Assembly (NCBI GenBank): GCA_947259585.1 | Contig: CAMYMV010000008.1 | Span: 112,399-176,398 of the forward strand | Direction: 5' to 3' | Length of the DNA stretch: 64,000 nucleotides | From: an uncultured Gemmatimonadales bacterium | GTDB taxonomy: Bacteria > Gemmatimonadota > Gemmatimonadetes > Palauibacterales > Palauibacteraceae | Part shown: piece by piece, positions 1 to 8,106 of the stretch | How the letters are laid out: each line of letters starts with the position of its first letter | Numbering within the stretch: position 1 is the first letter of the stretch | Made by a program: the position numbers and the translations under genes | The notes under the pieces: generated by a model | Told to the model about the DNA's origin: nothing | What the model saw: only the letters and a program-made list of their open reading frames with translations | Databases searched by the model: none

Positions 1-1
1 A

Positions 2-649
2 TTCGCGATGCTCCCGATCGGCCAGCTCCAGGCTCTGGCGGCTCTGGCGCCCGATCGCGTGCACGAGATAGCGGCGGCCACGGTGGATCCCTGGCTGGCT
101 CCCGACGCGGCGCAGAGGCTCGCCGAGCCCGTCTCGACGGTCTCCTCGCAGGCTGTCGTCCAGCCGTGGACCGAGCTGCGCCCCGAGATGATGGATTATG
201 CGCAGCTCGCGAAATCCTGGGGCTTCGTGGTCATCGTCATCGTTTTCGCGATCGCCATCTTCGGCGTTGCAAACACGATGCTCCTCGGGACGTTCGAGCG
301 ACGGAGGGAGTTCGCGGTGATCATGGCGATCGGTGCCGCGCCCGGCGCCGTCCTCCGGACGGTCCTCTACGAGGGTCTGGCCCTGGGAGCCATCAGCCTC
401 GTCCTCGGCGTGCTCATCACGCTGCCCGTTCTGCTCTGGTGGCACAACGCGCCTCCCGACCTGGGGTGGCTCTACGGGGACTTCACGATGTTCGGGGCTC
501 TCATCAGACCGGTTCTTCGCGTGGAGTACGACGTGGCCACCGCGCTATGGGCGGGCCTGGCGCTCCTGCTCACCGCCTTGATGGCGGCGCTGGTTCCAGC
601 GGCGCGGGCCGCGCGACTTCTTCCTGCCGACACCCTTTCGGGCGACTGA
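2..649 (+). CDS. ABC transporter permease, FtsX/MacB family (5' end cut by window)
   Basis: Inner-membrane permease of a MacB/FtsX-type ABC exporter, partial because the frame is open to the window edge. The visible part has a hydrophobic segment around residues 70-95 followed by the cytoplasmic stretch FERRREFAVIMAIGA, the conserved coupling region of this family. Two more hydrophobic segments follow, ending in the typical C-terminal helix running into VPAARAARLLPADTL. Its stop codon overlaps the start of the next permease gene (ATGA), so the two are translationally coupled. Two permeases plus one ATPase suggest an export or lipoprotein-release type transporter. The substrate cannot be inferred. 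Confidence 0.9.
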   Translation, partial: FAMLPIGQLQALAALAPDRVHEIAAATVDPWLAPDAAQRLAEPVSTVSSQAVVQPWTELRPEMMDYAQLAKSWGFVVIVIVFAIAIFGVANTMLLGTFERRREFAVIMAIGAAPGAVLRTVLYEGLALGAISLVLGVLITLPVLLWWHNAPPDLGWLYGDFTMFGALIRPVLRVEYDVATALWAGLALLLTALMAALVPAARAARLLPADTLSGD

Positions 650-1923
650 TGGAGCGGTCTCGGCTGATGATGACACTGGCGTTCCGCAATCTGCGGAGAC
701 AGGCTCGCCGCAGTCTCCTGACGGCGGCTGCCATGGTCATCGGGGGCGGGCTGCTGATCTTCTCGGTCTCTCTTGGAGACGGGACCCACGAGGATTGGAT
801 CGAGTCCGGAGTGCGCATGGGGAGCGGCCACATCGCGATTCAGGCCCCCAAGTACGCCGTCAGTCGCAAGATCGAGGACCGGCTCGGCGCCGCGAGCCTC
901 CGGGCGGTCCACGAGGGAACCCGCAGCCCCGGCGTCGCCGAGTCCGTTCTGGAGGTCGTTCCAAGACTGACGACCGGTGGATTGGCCAGCTCTCCGACAG
1001 GCGCCCGCCCCGTTGAGGTCGTCGGGGCGGATCCGGTCGCGGAGGCCCGGTTCTCGACGCTGGACGAACGGGCGGTGGAGGGTCGTTATCTGGAGCCTGA
1101 CGACCGGCTGGCCGCCTACATCGGTGCTGAGCTGGCCGAGGGTCTGGAGCTCCGGCTGGGCTCGAGAATGGTGCTGACGGCCCAGGACGCGGAGGGCGAG
1201 ATCTCCGGCCAACTGGTGAGGGTGGTCGGCATCTTCGGGACGGGGATTCCGGAGGTGGATCAGCGGATCGTGCATATCCCCCTCCAGACCGCCGGGGCGT
1301 GGCTGGGCGCGGAGGGAGCCGTGACGACCGTTGCGGTCCTGGTGGATAAGAGCCGGGCCGTGAGGCGCACGGCGCGCCTCCTGGAGGATGAGCTGGCGGC
1401 GCCGATCGCCGCCGGGGATCTGGCGGTTCTCACGTGGCAGGAGGCCATGCCAGAGCTGGACGCGGTCGTAAAGGTGGACGACCTCGGCAACTACATGTTC
1501 CAGGGCATCACCTTCGGGATCATCGCCCTGGCGATCGTGAACACGATCCTGATGTCGGTCCTGTACCGACACCGCGAGTTCGGCGTCCTTCAGGCGCTCG
1601 GATTCACGCCGGGCCAGACGGGAACGCTCGTCATGGCGGAGGGCGTGGTTCTCACGGTGCTGAGCGGTCTGCTGGGGATCGGTCTGGGTCTGTTCGTGAC
1701 CTGGTTCTTCTGGCGGGACGGGCTTGATATCTCCTTTACGTGGCAGGAAGACTGGACCTTCTCCGGCGTCGTCCTCGATCCCGTGATCGTCCCGCTGTTC
1801 AGAGCCGCGCGGGTGATCCAGGGTCTCCTGTTCATCCTGTTCGTGGGGACCGTGGCGTCCCTCTATCCGGCGTACCGGGCCACGCGGATAGACGTGGCCG
1901 AGGCGATGAAGTTCGAGCGATGA
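649..1923 (+). CDS. ABC transporter permease, FtsX/MacB family
   Basis: A 424-residue inner-membrane permease. The ATG at 649 overlaps the upstream stop as ATGA. The open frame continues further upstream but only as an out-of-frame shadow of the previous gene. An N-terminal transmembrane segment (about residues 25-45) follows the motif LAFRNLRRQARRS, typical of MacB/LolC-type permeases. A large periplasmic MacB_PCD domain spans about 50-270, and three transmembrane helices fill the C-terminal half with YRHREFGVLQALGFTP as the coupling motif. It probably heterodimerises with the preceding permease and is energised by the ATPase encoded next, with which it overlaps by 4 bases. Confidence 0.93.
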   Translation: MERSRLMMTLAFRNLRRQARRSLLTAAAMVIGGGLLIFSVSLGDGTHEDWIESGVRMGSGHIAIQAPKYAVSRKIEDRLGAASLRAVHEGTRSPGVAESVLEVVPRLTTGGLASSPTGARPVEVVGADPVAEARFSTLDERAVEGRYLEPDDRLAAYIGAELAEGLELRLGSRMVLTAQDAEGEISGQLVRVVGIFGTGIPEVDQRIVHIPLQTAGAWLGAEGAVTTVAVLVDKSRAVRRTARLLEDELAAPIAAGDLAVLTWQEAMPELDAVVKVDDLGNYMFQGITFGIIALAIVNTILMSVLYRHREFGVLQALGFTPGQTGTLVMAEGVVLTVLSGLLGIGLGLFVTWFFWRDGLDISFTWQEDWTFSGVVLDPVIVPLFRAARVIQGLLFILFVGTVASLYPAYRATRIDVAEAMKFER

Positions 1924-2720
1924 CCGAGACGCAACGTGTGACAAGCGCGGCAGAGACGCATACAGACCGAGCCGCCGTCCGTACGGACGAGGTGTGGAAG
2001 GTCTTCCTGCAGGGTCCCGAAGAGGTCCAGGCCGTGCGGGGTGTGACACTCGCGATCGAGCGTGGCGAGTTCGTCGCGATGGCCGGACCGTCCGGCTCCG
2101 GCAAGACCACCCTGCTCAACCTGATCGGCGGGCTGACGAGGCCCTCTCGGGGGCACGCTTGGGTGGCCGGGCACGACGTGGCCGGCATGTCGGGCCGCGA
2201 CCTGGCGCACATGCGGCTGCAGCAGGTGGGGTTCGTCTTTCAGGCGTACAACCTGCTGCCGGTGCTGACGGCGTTCGAGAACGCCGAGCTGCCGCTGCTG
2301 ATGCTGGGCGTCGAGGAGGCCGAGCGGCGGAAACGGGTGCACGAGCTGTTCGAACGCACGGGCCTCACGGGACTCGAGGATCGACGTCCCGGCAAACTGT
2401 CGGGCGGGCAGCAGCAGCGGGTCGCGATCATCCGTGCGGTGGCGTCGCGGCCGGCCCTCGTCCTGGCCGACGAGCCCACGGCGAATCTGGACTCCGCCAC
2501 GAGCGCTTCCCTCCTTGACATGATGGAGGAGCTGAACCGCGAGACTTACACCACCTTCGTGTTCGCCACCCACGATCCGCAGGTCATGGAGAGGGCTCGC
2601 CGCTTGATCCGCCTCGTCGACGGCCAGGTCGACTCCGACGAATCTCAGCAAAGGGGTGCGCGACGGGCCACCGATGGAAGCCCGATCGAGCCCGAGGCGG
2701 CGCCCGAGATCGACCGGTGA
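1920..2720 (+). CDS. ABC transporter ATP-binding protein, MacB/LolD type
   Basis: A 266-residue cytoplasmic ATPase energising the two upstream permeases. Walker A is GPSGSGKTT (about residues 58-66), the Q-loop lies in FVFQAYNLLPVLTAFEN, the ABC signature is LSGGQQQR, Walker B is ALVLADEPT with the catalytic Glu, and the switch His is in FATHDP. This order and the LLPVLTAFENAELPL segment are typical of the LolD/MacB subfamily. The start at 1920 is chosen because it forms an ATGA overlap with the preceding permease. The C-terminal 30 residues after the ATPase core are low-complexity. The next gene overlaps by GTGA, placing a barrel protein in the same operon. Confidence 0.95.
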   Translation: MTETQRVTSAAETHTDRAAVRTDEVWKVFLQGPEEVQAVRGVTLAIERGEFVAMAGPSGSGKTTLLNLIGGLTRPSRGHAWVAGHDVAGMSGRDLAHMRLQQVGFVFQAYNLLPVLTAFENAELPLLMLGVEEAERRKRVHELFERTGLTGLEDRRPGKLSGGQQQRVAIIRAVASRPALVLADEPTANLDSATSASLLDMMEELNRETYTTFVFATHDPQVMERARRLIRLVDGQVDSDESQQRGARRATDGSPIEPEAAPEIDR

Positions 2721-3916
2721 CTCGGACACGAGCTCTCGCCATCCTGCTTCCCGCCCTTCTCCTTTCCTGCTCTCCCGCTCGAGCGCAGATCCCCCTGCCC
2801 TGGCTGAGCGGCTACTACCTGACCGTGCCCCTGTGGAGCGATGCCGGCCCGTTCAGCGAAGGGGGCTTCGGTAACTCGCAACGCCTGCGTTTCATGGCCG
2901 ATCCTCGCCTCGGTCCGGTGACGGTCGATGCGGCGTACGAGCAGTTCATCTCATGGAGCGCCAAGCCGGACGGGGGGCTGGGGTTCGGCGTGCCGGGAGC
3001 GATAGCGCCCGGCGGCGGCGAATGGCTGGACCTCCAGTGGGTGATCGAGGATGATGAGAACCTCCGCTGGACCCACCGCTTCGATCGGCTCAGCGTGACC
3101 GCTGCTGCCGGCGATTTTCTGAGCGCGACCGTGGGACGTCAGACCATCTCGTGGGCCACGACGCTTTTCCTCACCCCCGCCGACCCGTTCGTGCCCTTCG
3201 ATCCGGCCGACCCGTTCCGTGAGTACCGAGCCGGCGTGGACGCCGGCCGCGTTCGCTTTTTTCCGGGGCCGCTCAGCGAGGCCGAGATCGTGGTCCGACC
3301 TGCCAAGTTCCGGTTCGACGAGACTCTGTCCGTGCTGGGCCGCTACAAGGGCGTGATCGCCAGCTGGGAGCTCTCCGGCTACGTCGGCGTGCTGCACGAC
3401 CGCGCGGCGCTCAGCTTAGGCGGCGCGGGAGGGATCGGGAAGGCGGCGCTTCGCGGCGAGATTCAGCTACGAGATGAGCCGGATGAATTCGCCTTCCGGG
3501 GCACAGCCGGCGTCGACACGCGCTTCGACGCGCTCGGTCGAGATCTCTACGTCATCTTCGAGTATCAGCACGACGACTTCGGAGCCTCCAGTGCGGACGA
3601 GCTCGAGGAAGTCGTGCTGTCACCACCCTTCGCGAGGGGCGAGCTGCAGGTCTTGAGCGCCGACGTCACTGTCTGGCAGGGCTCGTGGCAACTTCACCCG
3701 CTGTTCTCGACCCAGCTTCTGGTGCTCTGGAGCCTGAACGATCTGAGCGCGCTCTTCGCGCCGGGCGCCAGCTACTCGCTGAGCGAGGACGCCACCGCCC
3801 AGGGCGGAGTCTTCGTCGGCGTCGGGAACGGTGATGTCACTCCAGGAAATCTGCTTCCATCCGAGTACGGCGTCGTCCCCACCACCATCTACGCCTCGAT
3901 CTCGCTCTTCATTTGA
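2717..3916 (+). CDS. predicted outer-membrane beta-barrel protein of the ABC operon
   Basis: A 399-residue exported protein with no named function. A GTG start overlaps the ATPase stop (GTGA). The N-terminus is a Sec signal peptide with a leucine-rich core and an AxA-type cleavage site before QIPLPW. The Cys at position 17 sits in an imperfect lipobox, so lipidation is less likely. The mature part alternates aromatic and polar residues as in barrels. It holds a block around GRQTISWATTLFLTPADPF that recalls porin-like proteins found with MacB-type exporters, and ends in SISLFI, a plausible barrel-assembly signal. Operon position suggests an outer-membrane partner of the exporter, which is inference. 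Confidence 0.75.
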   Translation: MTRTRALAILLPALLLSCSPARAQIPLPWLSGYYLTVPLWSDAGPFSEGGFGNSQRLRFMADPRLGPVTVDAAYEQFISWSAKPDGGLGFGVPGAIAPGGGEWLDLQWVIEDDENLRWTHRFDRLSVTAAAGDFLSATVGRQTISWATTLFLTPADPFVPFDPADPFREYRAGVDAGRVRFFPGPLSEAEIVVRPAKFRFDETLSVLGRYKGVIASWELSGYVGVLHDRAALSLGGAGGIGKAALRGEIQLRDEPDEFAFRGTAGVDTRFDALGRDLYVIFEYQHDDFGASSADELEEVVLSPPFARGELQVLSADVTVWQGSWQLHPLFSTQLLVLWSLNDLSALFAPGASYSLSEDATAQGGVFVGVGNGDVTPGNLLPSEYGVVPTTIYASISLFI

Positions 3917-3970
3917 GAGCGAACACACCGATTCGATCTGCCTTGCTCTTGTCGTCCAGTCGAGGGGGGC

Positions 3971-4114
3971 GTGAGCAGGGTGGCGTTCAGCGAGGCGAAC
4001 ATCGACGGCATCGGCCACTCGCCGCGTGAGTTCACGACGAAGGAGAACATGGCGAACGGAGCCGACGTCCTGCTGCGCTCGTTGCTGGCGATCGATGCGG
4101 GCGCACCGGAGTAG
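3971..4114 (+). pseudogene. 47-codon ORF remnant, possible C-terminal gene fragment
   Basis: A short open frame starting at a GTG and ending in TAG encodes a protein-like sequence containing NIDGIGHSPREFTTKENMAN followed by an amphipathic helix-like DVLLRSLLAIDAG. It has the look of the last helix and loop of a larger enzyme rather than random GC-rich sequence. No upstream frame carries the rest of it, and no good ribosome binding site is visible. I do not recognise the family. It could also be a genuine small protein. Confidence 0.3.
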
Positions 4115-4151
4115 TGGAGGTGGGTAGAAGCAGCCCGGGGAGAAGAACGAG

Positions 4152-5108
4152 ATGCCAGGACCGAGGATTCCGCATCTTCCAATGAGCAGCGCGCCGAAAG
4201 CGATGGCCGCCGTGGGCCTCCTGCTCGCGTCGGCGTTCGGGACGCACGCACCGGTCCTCAACGGGCAGACCGCCGAGGACGCTCGGGCGCAGGCCGCGGT
4301 TGAGGTTCGGAGGCAGACCGCGGCTGAAGACGTCCGGCGGGTGAGCCGGGAGACGATCGAGACGGCGATGGCCGAGCAGGCGGCCTTGGGATACAACCTG
4401 CTCGCCTCGACCAATTCCTCGCGCTTCGAGACCGCCGTCCTCCTGACGATCGCGCGCTCGGCCATGGCGGAGAGCGAGGAAGGACCGCCGCTGCTGCTTC
4501 ACCACGTCGACTGGTACGAGGCATACCGCTCGGTCACGGGTCTCGAGCCCCAGGATGTGCCGGAGTACATTTCGCTCGCTCACGAGTTCGGGCAGGACCG
4601 GATCATCGACTTTCACCCGGCCCGGACCAGGATCGAGATCAAGGAGGGGTTCGAGCCCGAGCATGTGGTCAGGGTGAAGGTCGGCTGGCCGGATTCCCCG
4701 GAGGCAGCGGACCGGTACACGTTCACCGACACCACCACGAGCCCGAACCTGCGCATTACGAACCGGCAGCGGATCAGCTACTGGCTCCTCGACTACGGCA
4801 ACTTCATCGTCCAGGACGAGATCGAGGGCGTGCAGGCGCGTCCGTTGGGCGGAGCGCTGGGGACACTCTTCTCCATCGTCGGCGACGGCAGCGCCAAGCA
4901 GAACCGGATCGCGATCGCCGAGGACGGCCTGGTCGTGACATATGCGACCGCGAAAAAGGGACCCTTCAAGGTCCAGCCACTCACGATCACCTATCCCGAC
5001 GGCACGGTGGAGACCGAGTTTCCACCCGACCGCCACGATCTCCTGCAGCTCACCTACCGGGTCAAGCTTCCGCTCGAGGTGGAGTATCCCGACGAGCAAT
5101 CCGACTGA
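4152..5108 (+). CDS. secreted protein of unknown function
   Basis: A 318-residue protein of no recognised family. The ATG at 4152 is preceded by GGGGAG about ten bases upstream. A second ATG at 4182 would give a more compact signal peptide starting MSSAPKAMAAVG. The N-terminus has a hydrophobic stretch and then an Ala/Arg/Glu-rich helical segment. The rest is globular without transmembrane helices, contains only scattered aromatic residues and has no obvious metal or catalytic motif. It lies 31 bases upstream of the SDR gene on the same strand and may be co-transcribed with it. Confidence 0.7.
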   Translation: MPGPRIPHLPMSSAPKAMAAVGLLLASAFGTHAPVLNGQTAEDARAQAAVEVRRQTAAEDVRRVSRETIETAMAEQAALGYNLLASTNSSRFETAVLLTIARSAMAESEEGPPLLLHHVDWYEAYRSVTGLEPQDVPEYISLAHEFGQDRIIDFHPARTRIEIKEGFEPEHVVRVKVGWPDSPEAADRYTFTDTTTSPNLRITNRQRISYWLLDYGNFIVQDEIEGVQARPLGGALGTLFSIVGDGSAKQNRIAIAEDGLVVTYATAKKGPFKVQPLTITYPDGTVETEFPPDRHDLLQLTYRVKLPLEVEYPDEQSD

Positions 5109-5139
5109 CTCGAACCCTTCGATCTGAGAGCGAGGCTCG

Positions 5140-5922
5140 ATGAGACTGACCGGCCGAGTGGCCATCGTCACCGGAGCGGGCCGTGGGATCGGCCGGGGCA
5201 TAGCACGCCGATTCGCGGCGGAGGGGGCGGCGGTGCTTCTCACGTCGCGGACGGCCGCCGAGTTGGAGGAGGCGGCCTCTGAGATCACCGGGAGCGGCGG
5301 CAAGGCAGCCACCGTGACTGCCGACGTCAGCCGGGAGGCCGAGTGCGAGCGGGTGGTCGGAGACGCCCGCGACCGGTTCGGCGCCGTCGACATTCTCGTC
5401 AACAACGCCGGCATCTTCGGGCCTGTCCTTCCGGCCGAGGAGATCACCCCGGCGGAGTTCGACGAGGTGATCGCGATCAACCTGCGCGGACCGTTTCTGC
5501 TCAGCCGCCTCGTTCTTCCCGAGATGTACGAGCGCGGCGCGGGGGTCATCCTGAACATCGCGAGCATCGGCGCCAAGCTCGCCTTCCCATGGAACGGCGC
5601 CTACGGCACCTCGAAGGCCGGGATCATCGGCCTCACCCGGACGATCGCGGCCGAGGCGGCGAGACGCGGCGTCCGCGTCAACGCGATCTGTCCCGGCCCG
5701 GTTACCGAGACGCGGATGTCACAGGAGCTGGGCCGGGCGATCGGAGAGAGGCTGGGCCTGGACGAGGAGGCCCAACGCGAGGGTTTCCTGGAGGGCGTGC
5801 TGCAGGGCCGGGCGCAGACGGTGGAGGAGATCGCCGCCGCGGCGCTCTTCCTGGCGTCCGATGAGGGAAGCGCCATCACCGCACAAGCCATCAACGTGGA
5901 TGGCGGCATGGTCTACTACTGA
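5140..5922 (+). CDS. SDR family NAD(P)-dependent oxidoreductase
   Basis: A 260-residue classical short-chain dehydrogenase/reductase, close in layout to FabG-like 3-oxoacyl reductases and glucose/alcohol dehydrogenases. Seen directly: the cofactor motif TGAGRGIGRGIA near residue 12, NNAG near residue 88, the catalytic Ser in NIASIGAK, the YxxxK pair in AYGTSKAG, and the C-terminal block ITAQAINVDGG. The residue following the second beta strand is Ser-Arg (TSRTA), suggesting NADPH rather than NADH, which is inference. The natural substrate cannot be told. A fragment of a peroxiredoxin gene follows directly. Confidence 0.93.
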   Translation: MRLTGRVAIVTGAGRGIGRGIARRFAAEGAAVLLTSRTAAELEEAASEITGSGGKAATVTADVSREAECERVVGDARDRFGAVDILVNNAGIFGPVLPAEEITPAEFDEVIAINLRGPFLLSRLVLPEMYERGAGVILNIASIGAKLAFPWNGAYGTSKAGIIGLTRTIAAEAARRGVRVNAICPGPVTETRMSQELGRAIGERLGLDEEAQREGFLEGVLQGRAQTVEEIAAAALFLASDEGSAITAQAINVDGGMVYY

Positions 5923-5940
5923 GGGTTCCGGCCGAATCGA

Positions 5941-6039
5941 ATCTCGTCGAGTCGCATCGGACCGGACGGCCGGGTGGAGGCGGTCTACACAAAGGTGAAG
6001 CCCGCCGGCCACGCGGAGCTGCTGCTGGAGAAGCTGTAG
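5941..6039 (+). pseudogene. peroxiredoxin (Bcp/AhpC-TSA type) C-terminal fragment
   Basis: The plus-strand frame ending at TAG 6037-6039 reads RIGPDGRVEAVYTKVKPAGH followed by AELLLEKL. This matches the C-terminal strand and helix of bacterioferritin-comigratory-protein peroxiredoxins, whose consensus is roughly FLIDPDGKI..V..KVKP.GHAEEVL. The thioredoxin-fold body with the peroxidatic Cys is absent, and the frame upstream runs into non-homologous sequence and the SDR gene. It therefore looks like the 3' remnant of a lost bcp gene. Confidence 0.55.
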
Positions 6040-6051
6040 AGCCAGCGCTCG

Positions 6052-6477
6052 TCACTGCTCCACGGCCGGCAGCAGGTCAACGTCCAGGTCGATGTGGTCG
6101 CCCGTGAAGCGCACGACGCGCTCCACCGTGCGGTAACCGTCCATCACCACCCGGACTCGGCCCTCAGTGTACCGGCGCATCACCTCTCCATACGCCGGCC
6201 CGCCGGCGACGACCCCCTCCTGATCCTCGAGGAGAAACTCGTAGTCCACGGGCGTGTTGCCGAGCGAGTAGAAGCCCTCGTCGAACGACGCGGCATCGAA
6301 CGATCCGTAGTAGCCGGCGACCGAGGCGGCCACTTCTATTTCACCGCTTCGCTGCAAATAGACTTCGGCGCCGCCCGGCAGCGTATCCACGGTCAGTCGT
6401 TGATGCTTGGGAGCACAGGCGCCGAACAAGCCGGCCGCCAGGACCAGGACGATTCCGTAACGCAGGCGCGCAAACAC
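6052..6477 (-). CDS. lipoprotein with PEGA-like domain
   Basis: A 141-residue protein with an N-terminal lipoprotein signal: basic n-region, hydrophobic core and lipobox LFGAC with the modified Cys at about position 20. The segment after it, VDTLPGGAEVYLQ, has the PEGA-type signature (small beta-sandwich repeat found in surface proteins), and the C-terminus RVVMDGYRTVERVVRF recalls the end of the same fold. It is probably anchored to the inner leaflet of the outer membrane. It is a single gene, divergent from the Spy-like gene to the right. Function unknown. Confidence 0.75.
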   Translation of the reverse strand: MFARLRYGIVLVLAAGLFGACAPKHQRLTVDTLPGGAEVYLQRSGEIEVAASVAGYYGSFDAASFDEGFYSLGNTPVDYEFLLEDQEGVVAGGPAYGEVMRRYTEGRVRVVMDGYRTVERVVRFTGDHIDLDVDLLPAVEQ

Positions 6478-6689
6478 CCTTCCCCTCCTAGCTCGATCCC
6501 CGCTTCAACTCGGCTTCCATCCATAAGACGAGGGCGAGTCTCGACCCGTCACCCACGACCTGCGCCTCGAGCGAGCCCGTTCGCTGGAATGATCCGGTGA
6601 ATGCGGCTGTCGAAGGAGTGAAGCGCGGCACGAACGTGTCGAACGTTTTGAAGCACGACCCAGACCATGCGAGAACACGGAGAAGGACG

Positions 6690-7139
6690 ATGAGGAAAGG
6701 GACGAAGACGATCCGGCTACCTAGATCGGGCAGGCGCAGGATATGGCTCGGCGGCCTGATGGGCCTGGCGTTGGTCGCAATCGTTGCGGCGCCGGCCGAA
6801 GCGCAGCAGGGTAAGCGCCAGCGCGGCATGGACCCGGAAGCGCGAATGGAGAGGTTGAAGGAGAGTCTCGAGCTCACCAATGATCAGGTCGCGCAGCTCG
6901 AGCCGATCTTCGCGGCCCACGACCAGACGCGCCGTGAGCTCTTCGAGAGCCGCAGCGCAGAGCGCCAGGCGGTGCGAGAGCAGATGAAGGCCCTCCGGCT
7001 CGAGATGGACGAGGATATCGCGGAGATCCTGACCGAAGAGCAGATGAAGACGTATCTCGAGCTGCGCGAGGAGATGCGGCAGCGATTCAGGCAGGAGGGA
7101 CGTGGAGGCCGTCGCGGGCCCCCGCCCTCGGAAGGCTGA
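6690..7139 (+). CDS. Spy/CpxP/ZraP-like periplasmic protein
   Basis: A 149-residue exported protein. The start at 6690 is preferred because it has GGAGAAGGA directly upstream and leaves a signal peptide with a twin-arginine-free basic n-region and a cleavage site after AEA. The mature protein is almost wholly helical with the pattern LELTNDQVAQLEPIFAAHDQ ... LTEEQMKTYLEL, matching the LTxxQ-type repeats of Spy/CpxP/ZraP periplasmic chaperones and metal sensors. The C-terminus is Arg/Gly/Pro rich. It sits just upstream of an ECF sigma gene and may serve as its periplasmic sensor, which is inference from context. Confidence 0.72.
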   Translation: MRKGTKTIRLPRSGRRRIWLGGLMGLALVAIVAAPAEAQQGKRQRGMDPEARMERLKESLELTNDQVAQLEPIFAAHDQTRRELFESRSAERQAVREQMKALRLEMDEDIAEILTEEQMKTYLELREEMRQRFRQEGRGGRRGPPPSEG

Positions 7140-7194
7140 GCACGCATGAAGATGCGGCGCGTGCGGACGGCGGTCGTCGTCCGCACATTGCTCG

Positions 7195-7761
7195 ATGATG
7201 AACGATCGCATTCCGGACGGAGAGCTCCTGCAGCGGGCCCGCAGCGGGGATCAGGCGGCGTTTCGTACGCTCGTCGAACGTTACGAGCAGGTGGTAGCGG
7301 CCACCGTCATCGGCATGCTCGGTTCGGGTCCGGAGGCGGAGGACGTGGGCCAGGAGACCTTCATCAGGTTCTATGCGTCGCTGAACCGATTTCGGGAGGA
7401 AGCGTCTCTGAAGACGTATCTTACGCGAATCGCTATCAACCTGTCTCTCAACTCCATCAAGAGGCAGAAGCGGTTCCTCTCCCGCCACGTGGAGGGCGAT
7501 CTGGTGGAGACGATCGAGCTGAATTCCGGGTCGGGGCCGGCGGATCGAGCCGAGAGTCGGGAGGTACGTGAGGTCGTGAGACATGCGATCGATCGCCTCG
7601 CACCGAAGCAAAGAGCCGTGGTCACGCTCAGGCTGATCGACGGCTACTCGACGCGTGAGACCGCGGAGATTCTCGGCCTGCCGGAAGGCACGGTGCTCTC
7701 CCGGCTCTCGCGAGCCCTAAAGAAGCTGCAACCACAGCTGCAGCCGTTGATGGAAGCATGA
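7195..7761 (+). CDS. ECF-family RNA polymerase sigma factor
   Basis: A 188-residue alternative sigma factor. Region 2 is seen in ARSGDQAAFRTLVERYEQ and EAEDVGQETFIRFYASL, which hold the -10 recognition and core-binding helices. Region 4 is KQRAVVTLRLIDGYSTRETA followed by EILGLPEGTVLSRLSRALKK, the -35 binding helix-turn-helix. The two domains are joined by a linker of about 30 residues. The stop overlaps the start of a small membrane protein gene (ATGATGA), the usual place for an anti-sigma factor. Starts at 7195 or 7198 are equally possible. Confidence 0.95.
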   Translation: MMNDRIPDGELLQRARSGDQAAFRTLVERYEQVVAATVIGMLGSGPEAEDVGQETFIRFYASLNRFREEASLKTYLTRIAINLSLNSIKRQKRFLSRHVEGDLVETIELNSGSGPADRAESREVREVVRHAIDRLAPKQRAVVTLRLIDGYSTRETAEILGLPEGTVLSRLSRALKKLQPQLQPLMEA

Positions 7762-8096
7762 TGAAAGACCGAGATCTCGTGGATGCGCTCGGCCCGATAA
7801 TCCGGGATGCGGAGGATCGACGCTTCGAGCCCGGCTTCTCCCACCGTGTCATGGAGAGGATACGGGCGGAGGCCGGGGCTCCGGTTATCGTGCTCTCGAG
7901 CGCTCTCAGGCGACAGTTCCTCAGGCTCGCTCCGATCGCCGCGGCGGTTCTTGTGGCGTTGAGCGCCTACAGTCTGCTGGGTCTGGGCACCTCTTCCGGC
8001 CAATCGGTGCTCGAAGCAGCCCTGGGTCTCGAGCCCCTGACGGTCGAGACGGCCTACGCGCTGGATCAGGGCTTCTATACGGATGGCGACGACTGA
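7758..8096 (+). CDS. small membrane protein, candidate anti-sigma factor
   Basis: A 112-residue protein translationally coupled to the ECF sigma gene. About 50 cytoplasmic residues, including FEPGFSHRVMERI, precede one transmembrane helix (about residues 58-80) and a short periplasmic tail. Size, topology and coupling fit an anti-sigma factor. It lacks the HxxxCxxC zinc motif of the common ZAS class, so if it binds sigma it does so differently. No sequence signature proves the role. Confidence 0.6.
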   Translation: MMKDRDLVDALGPIIRDAEDRRFEPGFSHRVMERIRAEAGAPVIVLSSALRRQFLRLAPIAAAVLVALSAYSLLGLGTSSGQSVLEAALGLEPLTVETAYALDQGFYTDGDD

Positions 8097-8106
8097 CGGT
8101 GACCCC

